From: Staphylotrichum longicolle | Taxonomy: Eukaryota > Ascomycota > Sordariomycetes > Sordariales > Chaetomiaceae | Direction of reading: 5' to 3' | NCBI GenBank assembly: GCA_019096155.1 | Contig: JAHCVI010000002.1 | Coordinates: forward strand, 4,154,001-4,218,000 | Length of the DNA: 64,000 bases | Part shown: in pieces, positions 45,901-56,692 of the stretch | How the letters are laid out: the number at the start of each line of letters is the position of its first letter | How positions within the stretch are numbered: position 1 is the stretch's first letter | Made by a program: the position numbers and the translations under genes | Notes under the pieces: generated by a model | What the model saw: the letters and a program-made list of their open reading frames with translations, nothing else | What the model was told of the DNA's origin: nothing | The model's database searches: none

Positions 45901-46275
45901 TCGAACTTCAATCCCGATCAGTGGCCGGGCTTGCCGGGGGCGGGTGTGGGTGGCCGTCCCGGCGCCAAGGGGCGTGAGCGCGGTGCCGAGAGCGTCGCTG
46001 GCGAAAGCGTCGCCAACAGCGAGTATACCGACACCACTGCCAGCGTCATTGGCGGCAAGGGCGTCGGCCAGGGAGGGGCAAGCCTTGGTGCCGGCTTGAG
46101 TGAGGCGATCGGGTCCGCCCGGCCCACGTCTTACAGCCAGAGCGACCGCCTCAAGCAGTATGTCGAGAGCGGCGGGCGCATGGGGGTCGGCAATGGATAC
46201 GGACGGCGGTTTGACGACGACGAGAAGAGCGTCAGCACCGCCTTTGCTAGTCAGATAGGGTCCGGGTTCGACTGA
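42933..46275 (+). CDS. UPF1: UPF1/NAM7 RNA helicase of nonsense-mediated decay
   Basis: Exons 42933-43240 and 43293-46275 encode 1096 residues. The 52-nt intron has GTGAGT and GCTAAC. UPF1 is an ATP-dependent 5'-3' SF1 helicase that detects and removes mRNAs with premature stops. The acidic N terminus is followed by the CH zinc domain (~100-200), beginning HACAYCGIHSPASVVKC with further Cys/His pairs such as ECYNCGTKN. The helicase core includes Walker A GPPGTGKT (476-483), Walker B DESTQSAEPE (~620), GDHKQLGPV, VQYRMHP, SVDAFQGREKDFIVLSCVRS and RRLNVALTRAKYGL. The Gly/Ser-rich C terminus has a few Ser-Gln and Thr-Ser sites, a possible phosphorylation tail. The frame is clean over nearly 3 kb. 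Confidence 0.97.
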
Positions 46276-47551
46276 GCGTTTGAGCAAGACAGCTGGCGGT
46301 TTACTTTGGTGCAAACCGACGGACAAAGACATAGGCACGGCATCGAGCCCCAGGAGCATCGTGCCCCAGGAGCAGCGAACCTGCCCTTCCACCTCGGTCG
46401 AGCGCGCAGTTTCGGATTTGCAAGAGTCACAGTACTCATAATCCAGGACGAGCCGGGTAGATGCTTCCAAGCGCGCCCCCTCGCAAGTCAGGCACTTTGC
46501 TCCCGAGCCGTTCGCCGCGCAATGGCATGAGAAGGCTCACGGCGCTTTTGCCGGCCATCTTTAGCTCGGACGCCCGTCTAGGTCATAGGCCCCGGCGGCG
46601 GCTAGCGAGGTTGCTAGGAATTTGTTAGGCGGGATGTTCGACGTCGAAGCAGTCCATAGGAGCATCTCTTCATGGCGCTGTGGGACAGGCAGCGGAGAAG
46701 CCACTGGCCATTTTTGGAACAGGGCTTTCCGTCCTCTCGGTAGGGACTCGGGTCAGGCTGAGGACACAAGTGGAGATGGGTTCGGAGGTGTCACTCGCTT
46801 TGGGTCGATAGGCATTCACTTCACCAGGGAACGGGGTGCCCAGATTTGGGCTCCTGTGACCGACTAACGCTGCCGACAGCCACTCGTTTTTGAGGCAGTT
46901 TAATTTACAAAAGATAGCAGACAGGCAGAAGCACACGGCATTCTTTCTTTGCTCAAGGACCCGACGGTGACTGTCTGGTTGGACTCAACACACTTTGCGC
47001 GCGCGGCTATCCCTTAGTCACGATGCCCAGTTCCAGATCCCCAGATCCTTTGACGGCGCGTGGTCTCCACATGGGCTCTTCACAGCACCACTCGTGTCCC
47101 AGCACCGCGGGTGAAACACAAGCGACCGGGGCCTTGGCGGGGACCTGCAACGTCAGCGGCGTTTAAGCGATGCGGGCAAAGCCGCAACCAGAGCTGTCGA
47201 TTTCCAGGGTCTTGCAGCGGCTCGACATCTTGTTGTGGGATTGATCAGCGTCCCTTTTCCTCGTCTGTTCCCTTCTCCTTCTCTTGTCGGTCTACTTTCT
47301 TCTACCCAACTTTTGTTGCTATCCAACTGCCGTTGCATAGATTAGCGATCTACTTCTCAAGACTCGGTCATCGACTCCCATAAAACTCACTGCGACCTTG
47401 CTGCATTCATTGCCGTTGCCAAGACCCTTGAGACCTGGCTTGGGATTCAGCCCCTCTCAACGTTATCCCCGACTTTTGAGACGTTCGGTTGCTGCCCGTC
47501 TGTACATAAGCAACATCTACGAAGATTCTATTTACTTTGCCTGCATCGACA
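46276..47551. other. Intergenic region UPF1 / AhpC-like gene
   Basis: UPF1 3' flank and promoter/leader of the next gene. The part just before 47552 is pyrimidine-rich, as in fungal leaders. No gene is recognised. Confidence 0.5.
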
Positions 47552-48681
47552 ATGACATCACCAGAAGCTGTCCCAAGCGCCACGGCTCCCAACCACGGCG
47601 CCGACTTGGGCACCAGCAAGGCATCCCTGGAGGTCAAGCCCGGCGTCACCGAGGGGCAGTCGACAGCAACAACCCCGCCCGCGTCAACAACACCCGAGCC
47701 CGCCCCGTCGACGACGGCCAACAAGCCCAACAACGACAACGACGCGGCCGTGACGGACGACGACGGCGTCAACCCCCTCGACTTTTCCGGCTCCGTCGAC
47801 AGCAACCACGACCTCCCCACCCCGGCCACCATCCGCAAGATCGACAACTACGTCGTCCTCGACCGCGACGGCAAGTCCCACACCTTTCGCAGCCTGTACA
47901 CCGGCCGCCACACGGCACGGCGGGTGCTCATTATTTTTATTCGGCACTTTTACTGCGGCGTATGTGATATCAACCCCCCCTCCCCAACCAACCCAACCCA
48001 ACCCAACCCAACCCAAAACTCATAACCACACGAAAACTAACCCTCGACTCGACGCGGCAGAACTGCCAAGACTACCTCCGCACCCCTCCGAGTCCATCAC
48101 GCCGTCCTCCCTCCTCGCCCTCCCGCAGCCCACCTTCATCGCCGTCGTCGGCTGCGGCGACCCGGCCCTGATCCCCATGTACGCCGCCGCCACGGGCTCG
48201 CCCTTCCCCATCTACGCCGACCCGACGCGCCGGCTGTACTCGGAGCTCGGCATGGTGCGCACGCTGGCCCTGGGGCCCCGCCCGGCCTACACGCGCCAGC
48301 ACTTACTGAAAAGCAGCGTCGCGAGCATCGTGCAGGGGCTGAAGCAGGTGCCGAAGGGGTTGGCGTTGCGGGGCGGGGACAGCAAGCAGATTGGCGGGGA
48401 GTTCTTGTTCGAGCCCGTCTCTGGGGGAGGAGGTGATGACGCCGATGGGGGTGGTGGGCCGCCCGAGACGTGGGGGAAGACGGGGACGGGGACGGGGACG
48501 GCGGAGAGCGGTGGCGAGGGCGGCGGGGAGGAGACGAGCTTGGATGGGAAGGGGGAGGGCGGGGAGGGAGGATAAGGTGGTCACGTGGTGCCATCGGATG
48601 AGGAACACGAGGGACCACGCCGAGGTGCCGGAGCTGATGGAGGTGTTGGGCCTGGATGGGATGGGAGGCCGGTGGGGATAA
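47552..48681 (+). CDS. AhpC/TSA (PRXL2/AAED1-type) thioredoxin-fold protein with frame breaks
   Basis: Exon 1, 47552-47959, gives a Pro/Thr/Ser-rich N terminus and then a domain start: NYVVLDRDGKSHTFRSLYTG and VLIIFIRHFYCG. The intron (GTATGT...GACGCGGCAG) contains a (CCCAA)n run. Exon 2 starts at 48061 with NCQDYL. The joined CGNC is a redox-type Cys-x2-Cys after a beta strand, as in PRXL2/AAED1 proteins of the AhpC/TSA superfamily. LPQPTFIAVVGCGDP, PIYADPTRRLYSELGM and the C-terminal VTWCHRMRNTRDHAEVPEL fit the fold. One base is missing near 48080 and about two in the G-rich insert at 48430-48570, before the end at 48681. That insert (Gly/Glu/Asp, 45 residues or so) is longer than I expect. 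The substrate is unknown; a peroxide-reducing role is inference. Confidence 0.75.
47986..48018. repeat. (CCCAA)n intronic microsatellite
   Basis: About six CCCAA units inside the intron of the AhpC-like gene. The unit differs from the TTAGGG telomere repeat common in filamentous ascomycetes. Confidence 0.85.
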
Positions 48682-49502
48682 GGGGAGGTGGGAGAGGGCG
48701 GTGCGGAAGAGGAAGGGGACGGGGTTGAGTCTGGCGGGGAGGGGTGCGGATGAGTAGGTCGGTTTCTAAAAAGGGGTTGGTGATGAGGTGGTCACTCTAC
48801 AAGTGGGTGATGATGAGAGATGGGGTGTTGATTTAGCTGGGTGTTTGGGAGCGTTGTTTTTGCCATATATGATACCATTGTCTCTTCAGCCGTTGCGAGC
48901 ATGGGTGCCAAACGAAACAGATGACAACTATCAAGAAGCCAATTTTTGTGCGACTTAGACACAATGTGTAGGACCGAGACACGGACATTTCCTCGCGTCC
49001 AGTCTGCGGAGAACCAGTCAGTTGCCGGAACGGCAGCCACAGTGGTACAGGTGCGAGCTAATCTCGACATAGGGCGACGTGGGCGGCTTCGACCTGGGAG
49101 CCCGAGGGGCACAGCACCGTGTTCTGCAGGCTACTGCAACGAGTCTGTGATGAATGCTGCGGTGTTGACAAGACGGTGCAGGCCTACGTCGACGCCTTGG
49201 AATGGGCTGGCCGTTCAGGTGCTGGCCGTGGTGACGGTGAGAGGCAGACAAACTGTTGATCAGCGTACAACATGTCCATCTGGGTGACACTTGGGCAGTC
49301 TCTTCTAGTGGTCGGGTTGTTTGGGCGAGGACAACCGCGTGTCAAGCAGCGTTCGTGAGAGGTCGCGAGAGGTCGTGCAGGTGGGCGTGTACGGGATAGC
49401 TGTTCCCTAGAGCCTTCCCCTTTTCTTGTCCCAACTTGTTCATCACAAACGCTCGCCTGCTAACCTTCCTTTCCACAACGCGAGCGTCCCAAGACGACTA
49501 AC
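48682..49502. other. Intergenic region
   Basis: Between the AhpC-like gene and the seven-helix protein gene, both rightward. No coding or RNA gene is supported. Confidence 0.5.
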
Positions 49503-50419
49503 ATGCCACCCGTGTGCACGATCGCAGGTACCCCAACCCTCTACGGCCTCGGCATCCGTGTCTCGTTTTACCTCTTGTGGTTCTTTGTCCTCATCGGCGA
49601 GCGGTGCCATGAGCGTCATGCCCAAGTACCACGGGCTGTCGAGCTCGTCCTCGCGTATGCCGTCTTTCTCAGCCTGGCCATGGCGGCTGCGGCTGGAGAG
49701 CTGTTTGCTGCCGAGGTGTACATCGCCCTGCTCCTCATCTCGACGACGGTCTACCTGCTCGTGCCCAGGCATACCACCGACTTGGTGGCGTGGATCCGCC
49801 CCGACCTTGGGCTCGGCACCCGCGGCCGTTTTGGTTTTCTTGGGGCTGCTCGCTGCTTATTTGTGCTTATTGTTGTGAGCCTGCACCTGTGGTTCTGGGG
49901 GACTGGGGTCAATTCTGTGTCCATCGACCGAAAGTTGAGAAACCAAGGTGGATGTTGCCCGTGCCAGCCGCCGCAGCAGGTCGGGTTCGCCTTTGGTCCG
50001 GTCGAAATGTACAGCGGCGGGTTCCGAGCCATGAACGTCCTCCTGATGTTGGCACTCCTCACCGGGGGCGTGATCATCGGCTCCATGAAGGCGGGGGTCA
50101 TCAGGAAGAAGAAGTCGCGGCGTCGGAGAAGGGCAAAGTATGTCCATGACTTTTTTTCATTTTAACATGTCTGCGGAGCGTCCACCTTGCTAACAGTCAC
50201 AGCGGCACTCGCATCCGGAGACTGAGAGAGGTCGAGACGTTCAGCGGGCTGGCAGTCGCGAGCGTCCTTGTTGCTGCCATTGAGCTGACCATCGAGTGGA
50301 ACGGCATCTCGGCTGCTGTCAAGGATCTGACGACTGCAGCGCAGCTGATTCCACTCGGCATTGTCATTGCCCTGATCTTGGTCTTCTTGTACGACTTGAA
50401 GAACGGCCGCCCAGAATAG
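49503..50419 (+). CDS. Seven-helix integral membrane protein, uncharacterised
   Basis: Exons 49503-50137 and 50203-50419 give 283 residues to a TAG. The intron has GTATGT and GCTAAC. Seven hydrophobic segments are visible, at about residues 9-31, 44-66, 67-87, 108-136, 170-198, 225-245 and 258-279. A Cys/Pro-rich loop with GGCCPCQPPQQ sits between helices 4 and 5, and an Arg/Lys cluster (KKKSRRRRRA) between helices 5 and 6. Helix 6 ends in ELTIEWNGI, a block I associate with an uncharacterised Pezizomycotina membrane family. I assign no function. A GPCR-like fold is possible on helix count only. The same frame stays open past the TAG for 650 nt (see 50420-51070), so the protein may be longer. 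Confidence 0.7.
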
Positions 50420-51070
50420 GGCAGCGGTGGTGGCGGCCACGGGAGCAACTCAACAACCAGCGGCAGCAGCAGCAATGGGCGTGGCAACGGAAACGGAGGT
50501 CCCAGGAGCAGTTCCAGGTTCAGCTCTTCTGGCCCGTCGTCGTCCCCAAGTGGCTGGAGTGGAGTTGTGAGGTATACTAGGTCAGCGAGCTGCGAAGAGA
50601 GTGAACAGAGGGAAGCTGGGTACCTACTGACAAAAGGAAGTACGTGGTCAACACACCCTCATCCCCCGGCTCCGGCGTTTGTTCCTCCCACTGCTACTCC
50701 TCCAACCCCTCGCTCCGCTCGAACTCCTCGATTTGCCCCGACTACACCACCTGACGCAAATCCCAACCCTCCCTCACCTTCCGACGCCGAACCCGGCCCC
50801 GCCACCCCAGCTCACGACCCCAATGCTGTTCATCCTTCCAATCCGCCTGGTTCTGTTCCTGTTAGTATTAACCCCGATCCAAACCTTCCCGGCTCTGCGC
50901 CTACGGATCCTACCAAACCGCCACCTCCGCCTCCGCCAGCGCCACCACCTCCTGCGGCGACGGCAGCGGTAAAGCCCGAAGGCCCTGCCCCCGGATCACC
51001 TTTACCACCCGTTATCATTAATGTGTCTCTTACTCGGAGCCCAAGGCCACTCGGCCCACGGCCCATGTGA
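50420..51070 (+). other. In-frame open tail after TAG of the seven-helix gene
   Basis: After the TAG at 50417-50419 the same frame is open to a TGA at 51068-51070. It begins GSGGGGHGSNSTTSGSSSNG, then becomes Pro-rich with a run of seven prolines. A possible intron lies inside at 50572-50640: GTATAC donor, CTACTGAC branch, AAG acceptor, 69 nt and therefore frame-neutral. Such Gly/Ser then Pro tails are common on fungal membrane proteins, so this may be the true C terminus cut off by a stop, a readthrough extension, or chance. Confidence 0.4.
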
Positions 51071-51465
51071 AGGAACCACCTGCGTGAACTCACCCACCCG
51101 GACTGGGCCGCACCAGGAGCACATCAGTCCTTCAATTTGTCATAGACAACCGACAGGTACCTTAAATAATTTTCTTTCTTGAACCTGAAAGGAGGGGTTC
51201 GTGTATTTCGGAGGAGGGCAAATGGCTAAGGCAAGCGCAGACAACGGGCAGTTGCACCTTCCTCACGGTTGAACTGCTTTAGGCAACCGACTGAACTGCA
51301 TTCAGTGCTCAGCTTTCGACAGTATTCTTGTTTATTTCTTCCCTTCCTTGTCCCCCCAAAGGTACAAACCGCCTGCGCCAGACACCTTCCAACAAAGGCA
51401 TATCGACCCATGGTTAAAGAACCACACTCGTAACATTCACATTTACACGCATTCTATCTCCGATC
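51071..51465. other. Short intergenic region
   Basis: Promoter side of the next gene. Nothing else is seen. Confidence 0.5.
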
Positions 51466-52607
51466 ATGCGTCCGTCCATGGACCGGCCAATTCTCGAAGA
51501 GCCGTGGGCCAAGAGACTCAGAACGACCAGGTCTCGAAGCATCTCGGCTCGCCAGGAGGCGCACTCCGACCATTTTCCGTCTCCAAAGCCTACCAACCCA
51601 AGCAGCACCGGCAACATCCCTTCATCCTCCTCATCTACCGACCGCAAGCCAAAAGCAACCCCAAAGCTCCAGTCCCTCCGAGAGCGTCTTGTACCGCTTC
51701 CCACAATGCCGGCGCCAGTCTCATCTGTGGACAGCACCCATGCAGCCAACAAGAGACCATCCAAGCCCTCAGTCGCCCCCTTTTTCCAACGCATCGAATC
51801 CGCCTTCCAAGATAAGCCCACAAGCACCACCAAACCTAGTAACACAACCACCGCAACGCTCAAACCAGCCCGTTACCCTTCCCCAGACGCAGAAGACCTC
51901 ATCCAACAACTCAAAGGTACGAACCCCCGCCCCCTTCCTCCCTTCCTCCCCCCAAAATGAGTCCGAACCTAACACCCCCCGCCCCACTCAAAACAGAACA
52001 CTACCTCCAAACCGCCACGACCCTCCACACGCGCGCGACCCTGCGCCTCACCCAGACGCACGCCGACCTCGCCCGCGAACTCGCCCAGTCCCTGACGGCG
52101 CGCGACGAGGCGTTCCTCGCGCGGGCCGAGGCGCAGATCAAGACGCTGGCGCAGCCGCTCGACAAGTTCCGGATCCGCGCGCAGCGCCAGCGCCAGCGCG
52201 GCGCAGACGACGACAACGGCAGCGCGCCGCACAGTGAGGAGAACAGCGTAGGCGAGCTGGTCGCCCGCGCCGAGGCGCAGGTGCGCCGGTTCGAGGAGGA
52301 GGTGCGGCGGTTGTGGGCGGAGTGGGCGGCCGCGGAGGGGGAGGTGAAGGAGTTGGTGAGGGGGGTTGTGGCGTGCGTTTCTGGAGTTGGGGGTGACGGG
52401 GAGGGGGAGGGGAGGGAGATGTTGAGGAGGTTTAGGGAGGAGGTGGACAGGGAGATTGGGGAAGCGGAGGAGGAGGTAGGTGAGCTTGGCGAGGAGGCCG
52501 TGGCGCTGATGAAGGAGATTGAGAAGGTGAGTCTTGGGAGGGATGGTGAGCAGGGGGTACGAGGTGCTGACTTGAGGATAGGACTTTAGAAAGGCGACTC
52601 TGCCTGA
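51466..52607 (+). CDS. Coiled-coil protein, uncharacterised
   Basis: Exons 51466-51916, 51997-52526 and 52590-52607 give 332 residues. The last exon adds only KGDSA. Its intron has GTGAGT, GCTGAC and TTTAG, which is better supported than reading straight on to 52589. The first ~150 residues are Ser/Pro/Lys-rich and probably disordered, with RSRSISARQ near the start. From AEDLIQQLKEHYLQTATTLH on, the protein is nearly all helical with heptad-like spacing: THADLARELAQSL, EAQIKTLAQPLDKFRIRAQR, then VGELVARAEAQVRRFEEEVR and REEVDREIGEAEEEVGELGE. No catalytic motif is visible. It could be a structural component such as a kinetochore or tethering subunit, but I cannot choose. Confidence 0.65.
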
Positions 52608-52968
52608 CCTGCACACCTTCTTTCGGTCTATCGACGAGCCGTGATGGGTGCCAGGGGATACGTGCTGGTTGTATGGTGGTATCTCGGTTGCTTAACGTTG
52701 TTGCTCATTGGATGGTTGCTTACTGAGGGAACTGAGATGGAAATAAATGGCGAATCTGGCTCGGAATCAATGCATCTATTTTCTGATGCTATTTACTCAT
52801 GCCTCTACCAAATCTATGGTATACTGCAAACCCATGACATGCGCAATGCTCAACCGCCCCAAGTCTCCCAAACGCCTCCCAAAAACCACTTTTTGGCCGT
52901 GCTCCGTTCGACGCTCGATGCTCGACGCTACGTAATGCGAATGAAGAATGCCGCCCAACGCAAGAAAT
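52608..52968. other. Convergent intergenic region
   Basis: 3' flanks of the coiled-coil gene and the branched-chain aminotransferase gene. No feature is seen. Confidence 0.5.
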
Positions 52969-54345
52969 CTACTGCTGCTTCTCCTCCACCACGATGCCCC
53001 ACGGGTGCTGCTCGTTGCCGTACATGATGTCGTGCATCCAGCCCTTGATCTTGGCCGTGTACTGGCCGCTCTCGCCCTTGACCATGGGGATGTGGATGTC
53101 GTAGTCGCGGTGGCGGATCTGCGAGACGGGGCAGATGAAGAACTGAAAAAAGAAAGAACAGTGAGTCAGCAGCAATTCTCTGCTTGAAGAAAAGGGGAAA
53201 GGAGACAGATAGAAACATACCGCCGTGCCCGCCGCGAACGCCTCGACGACCCGCCCCTCCTTATCCGCCTCGACCAGCTCGTCGATCGTGTACTTGCGCT
53301 CGACGACCTCGACCTCACCCTGCAGCCGCTCCCGCGCGAGCTCGACCACGCTCCGCCGCGTCACGCCGTCCAGGATCAGCTTGTCGTCGAGCGGCGCCGT
53401 GATCATCTGCAGCGCGCCCTCGCGCGTCCGCCACACGACGAAGAAGTTGCTCGCGCCGGCCTCGGTGCAGTACCCCTCGGGCCCGTACAGCCACAGGATC
53501 TGGCCGAACCCGCGCTCGCGCGCCTCGTTGGTCGCCAGCAGGCTGGGGCCGTAGTTGGCGCCGACCTTGGCGTACCCGAACCCGCCGACCCACGCGCGCA
53601 CCATGTCCTCCGGGTTGGTGTGCAGCTTCATGCCGCCGGCGGGGGCGTCCATGCGGGGCATGAACGAGGCCGTGATGAAGAGCAGGGCCTCCTTGGGGGC
53701 CTGCACGCCGAGCTGGGCCTGGGTGCCGATGACCGCCGGGCGGAGGTAGAGGAAGGAGCCCGGGCGGGAGGGGGGCAGCCACTTGGCGCCGTCGACGGCC
53801 ATGAGGGCGAGGATGAGCTTCTCGAGCTCGGCCGGGTCGAAGCCCGGGAGGGAGATGCGGAGGGTGGACATGAGCATGCGCTTGGCGTTGAGGTCCGGGC
53901 GGAAGAGGCGGAGGCGGCCGTCGTGGCCGCGGTAGGCCTTGAGCCCCTCGAAGCACTCGGTGGCGTAGTGCAGGACGGACGCGGTCGGGTGGAGCGAGAT
54001 GGGGCCGAGCGGCTTGAGCTCGGGCGCCGACCAGCCCGTCGTGTACTTCCAGGTCGCCGTCACCATGTGGTCGGTGCAGATGGTCTCGGTGCCGGTGCAG
54101 GCGGTCGCTTCGTCGGGGACGGCGCGGGCGGTGGGGTCGGCGAGGGTGATGGTCAGCTTGGAGGCATCGAGGCCGGCGAGGGTGGGGGTGGTGCCGTTGG
54201 TGTGGCCGTTGGTGCCGTTGGAGTGGCCGTTGGCGTGGCCATTGGTCTTGCCGTTGCTCAGGGCGGGCTGCTCGGCAATCTTGTGCTCCATGGCGGTCGA
54301 GGTGAGGTCCTCGGCCTCCTCAGCAGAACGCTTTTGGGGCAGCAT
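52969..54345 (-). CDS. Branched-chain amino acid aminotransferase
   Basis: PLP enzyme that interconverts Leu, Ile and Val with their 2-oxo acids using glutamate/2-oxoglutarate. Exons 54345-53221 and 53142-52969 give 432 residues. The intron has GTATGT, GCTGAC and TTTTTTCAG. The N terminus has an unusual NGKTNGHANGHSNGTNGH repeat (31-48). The fold then follows: HMVTATWKYTTGWSAPELKP, LHYATECFEGLKAYRG, SFLYLRPAVIGTQAQLGV, PLP lysine in GFGYAKVGANYGPSL (Lys 260), EGYCTEAGASNFFVVWRT and EAFAAGTAFFICPVS. Trp/Pro-rich SARRARKL-type import signals are absent and the first ATG (54345) gives no clear mitochondrial presequence, so a cytosolic isozyme such as Bat2 is the better guess. The frame is clean. 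Confidence 0.92.
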   Translation of the reverse strand: MLPQKRSAEEAEDLTSTAMEHKIAEQPALSNGKTNGHANGHSNGTNGHTNGTTPTLAGLDASKLTITLADPTARAVPDEATACTGTETICTDHMVTATWKYTTGWSAPELKPLGPISLHPTASVLHYATECFEGLKAYRGHDGRLRLFRPDLNAKRMLMSTLRISLPGFDPAELEKLILALMAVDGAKWLPPSRPGSFLYLRPAVIGTQAQLGVQAPKEALLFITASFMPRMDAPAGGMKLHTNPEDMVRAWVGGFGYAKVGANYGPSLLATNEARERGFGQILWLYGPEGYCTEAGASNFFVVWRTREGALQMITAPLDDKLILDGVTRRSVVELARERLQGEVEVVERKYTIDELVEADKEGRVVEAFAAGTAVCFYLSPFPFSSSRELLLTHCSFFFQFFICPVSQIRHRDYDIHIPMVKGESGQYTAKIKGWMHDIMYGNEQHPWGIVVEEKQQ

Positions 54346-56692
54346 TGTGAAGGATGGTTTGGTCGTTGGCTCTGCTGGAGAGAAAGAAAAGATGGTGGAG
54401 TAGGGAACAATGCCAATGATTCGAGGGGATATGGCCAAGCACAGAGACAAGGAGAGGTATCCCTAGGAACAAGTTGGGCAAGGAAAAAGAGAGTGAGGAA
54501 CCCGGGAGGCGTCACGGGGGCTGGAGAAGTCTTTTAAGTCTCGGTTTAAGGTTGCTGTGACTAACTGGGGCGCGGGTATCCAGGGTGGCCGGCTTCGAGT
54601 TTCTTGAGCAGAGGGGCCGATTGGCCAATGGCTTCCCCAGGTTTATCCACCGTCGACCTCTTTGACAACCTGGAACAAAGTGACAATAGGGCGTAGGGCC
54701 TGCGGCACTTGCAGTTGCGGTTGCAGGTCAAGCAGTCCCTTCCGCTCTATGCGGTGCACTTACACCACAACCAGATTTTGTATGGAGGCGCAACACCGAG
54801 ATGCCGTTCCAAGTGCCGCCAGAGGTTTCCGTATTGAGTCTGGCGTGTCCAAACGAAAGAAAATTGATTGCGTCCCAAACATTGGATCCGATGACGACGG
54901 GAGTTGGTCCCTTGCTTCTTTCACGGACACACCTGCATTGTCGTTGCCGCATACGCGGATCACCTCATAGGATCCTGTCAGCTCCGAGCACCGGAGTTCC
55001 GCACCAAAGTGCCGCACCATGGCGGCGCAGGAAGGGGCAGTTGTTTGTTTGGCATGTTTGAACATGCAATTGGCATCCCAATGCTGTCGCCTCCTTGAGT
55101 CATAGGCGGTGGGACCGCGTCGGGGTCCAACCCACGGCCCCGGAAGCCCCGAGTCGCGAACGGGTGGAGTCTGTTCGCGCCGGCCGAGTTCGCTCGACTT
55201 CGCTCGAGGTCTCGCAATGTCCGAGTTCGCAGGTCTGTCCCTGCAGAAGCGTCAGGATGCAACATCAGACGCATGACCAGCACATCTTCAAGTCAATTGC
55301 TGCTTTCAATGGCGTCGCGGATCCACAGAAACCCGACACAACGCGCAGGAAAGCGGTGCAAGATCTCTGAGCAAAAGCTTGGATCGGAGTCCAGGAATTC
55401 GAGTCAAGTGGCCCGCAGATAGCCGCCAGTAGGCGCGATAAGCACCCGGGTCTGCTGCCCAATCAAGGCTTATCGCAGCCATCACGGGGCCTGCATGCCC
55501 CCGCCGCCGAGCATGAGGGACGCAGGAACCTGAATGGGAAGTGAAGTCATTTTTTTCCGCTCAGTTTCCGCAGTCTCATGCCGCCGAAAGATCCCTGTTA
55601 CACCCACCCGGCCGCGGGTTGCCCGTGTGGCCCGCCGTGCGACCCGATCGTATCGGAGCCGGTTTTGCGGTTTACGGGATTTGGTGGCATCACTCCGTAC
55701 GCGGGTTGGCGGGTTGCAAGACCTGGTCGATTTAATTGACTCGGTCGCGGGCACCGACCGAGCACCGACCGAGCATCGTCTCACCTCTTGCTTTGTCGCT
55801 TCCAGGTTTGGGCTGGCGACAAAATACAGCCCATCTTCCCCCGCCCGGGGGGCCTGCTACCCAAAGCGATGGGCCGGCCACCGGCACCGGTCCGCCCGTG
55901 CCGTCGCCGGACAGCGCTCCACGTGGACCCCCTTTGTGTACCGGACTTGGTCTGCGACGTCAACCATCCCGGGTATCCAAGATCACTGGCCATCGCGAAC
56001 TGCTCCGCCGTCTGGCTGTGGACCCGGCACCTCACGGACACGGACACGCGGCGCCGCCGGGCTACCGGCACCCTGCCAACTCACCTCTCGGCCTTGGACG
56101 CCGGCCGCGACCTGGGGCCGCCACCCAACTCCGTGGCCGGGTCAGACGGTTGAGTAGGGGCTTTGCCGCGGGAACCATCTTGCCATTAGGCTCCGAAGAT
56201 TGGTTGCACTCACGTTTGGAGGGCAGGATGTGTTTCGCTTGGATGACAAGGATGGGAGCACAGGCTCGATCGATGGAGATCGACGTCAACCCCAGAGAGC
56301 AGTCTCTCAAAATATCTCAGCTGTGATGCTCTATCCGGTTTTCACCCCCACGGATAAAAGACCTCCGCATCGAGTGATGCCAGATGGCACGACGGGACCA
56401 CAATGCTGCATGTCAGCTTCCTGCCGCCGTGATTGGGTCCCACACTCATCGCGATGTGGTGCGCCGTTGTCGCCCAACCTCCATGCCTGAACTCAGGTCG
56501 CCCTTCCGCGACACATTCTCGAGACACTCTCGACGTCTGTCCATCATGCCTCCGGGCTGCCCGGGGCGAGCAATTGTCTCTTGTTCTCAAAAGCAATTAT
56601 ATATTCTGTGTTTCAAAAACAGTTCTTGATGCTTCTGTCACTCGTACGGTCGCTTTTTCCTTCTCTTATTCCCTCTCAACCCGGCCTGAGCC
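54346..56692. other. 2.3 kb gene-poor stretch, divergent promoters
   Basis: Between the divergent BCAT gene and the gene at 56693. The open frames (up to ~250 residues) on both strands overlap and carry no domain. A short direct repeat ACCGACCGAGCA occurs near 55750-55775. No RNA gene is recognised. Confidence 0.45.

Noticed and set aside
47986..48018. Interstitial telomere-like repeat
   Set aside because: The unit is CCCAA (TTGGG), not the TTAGGG typical of these fungi, and it sits inside a short spliceosomal intron.
50390..50419. TAG at 50417 as the acceptor of an intron
   Set aside because: It would remove part of the clear seventh membrane helix, there is no good donor at a normal distance, and no branch site is seen.
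54662..56600. Several 60-250 codon frames in the 54.3-56.7 kb gap
   Set aside because: They overlap on both strands, share no domain, and cannot be joined by good splice sites.
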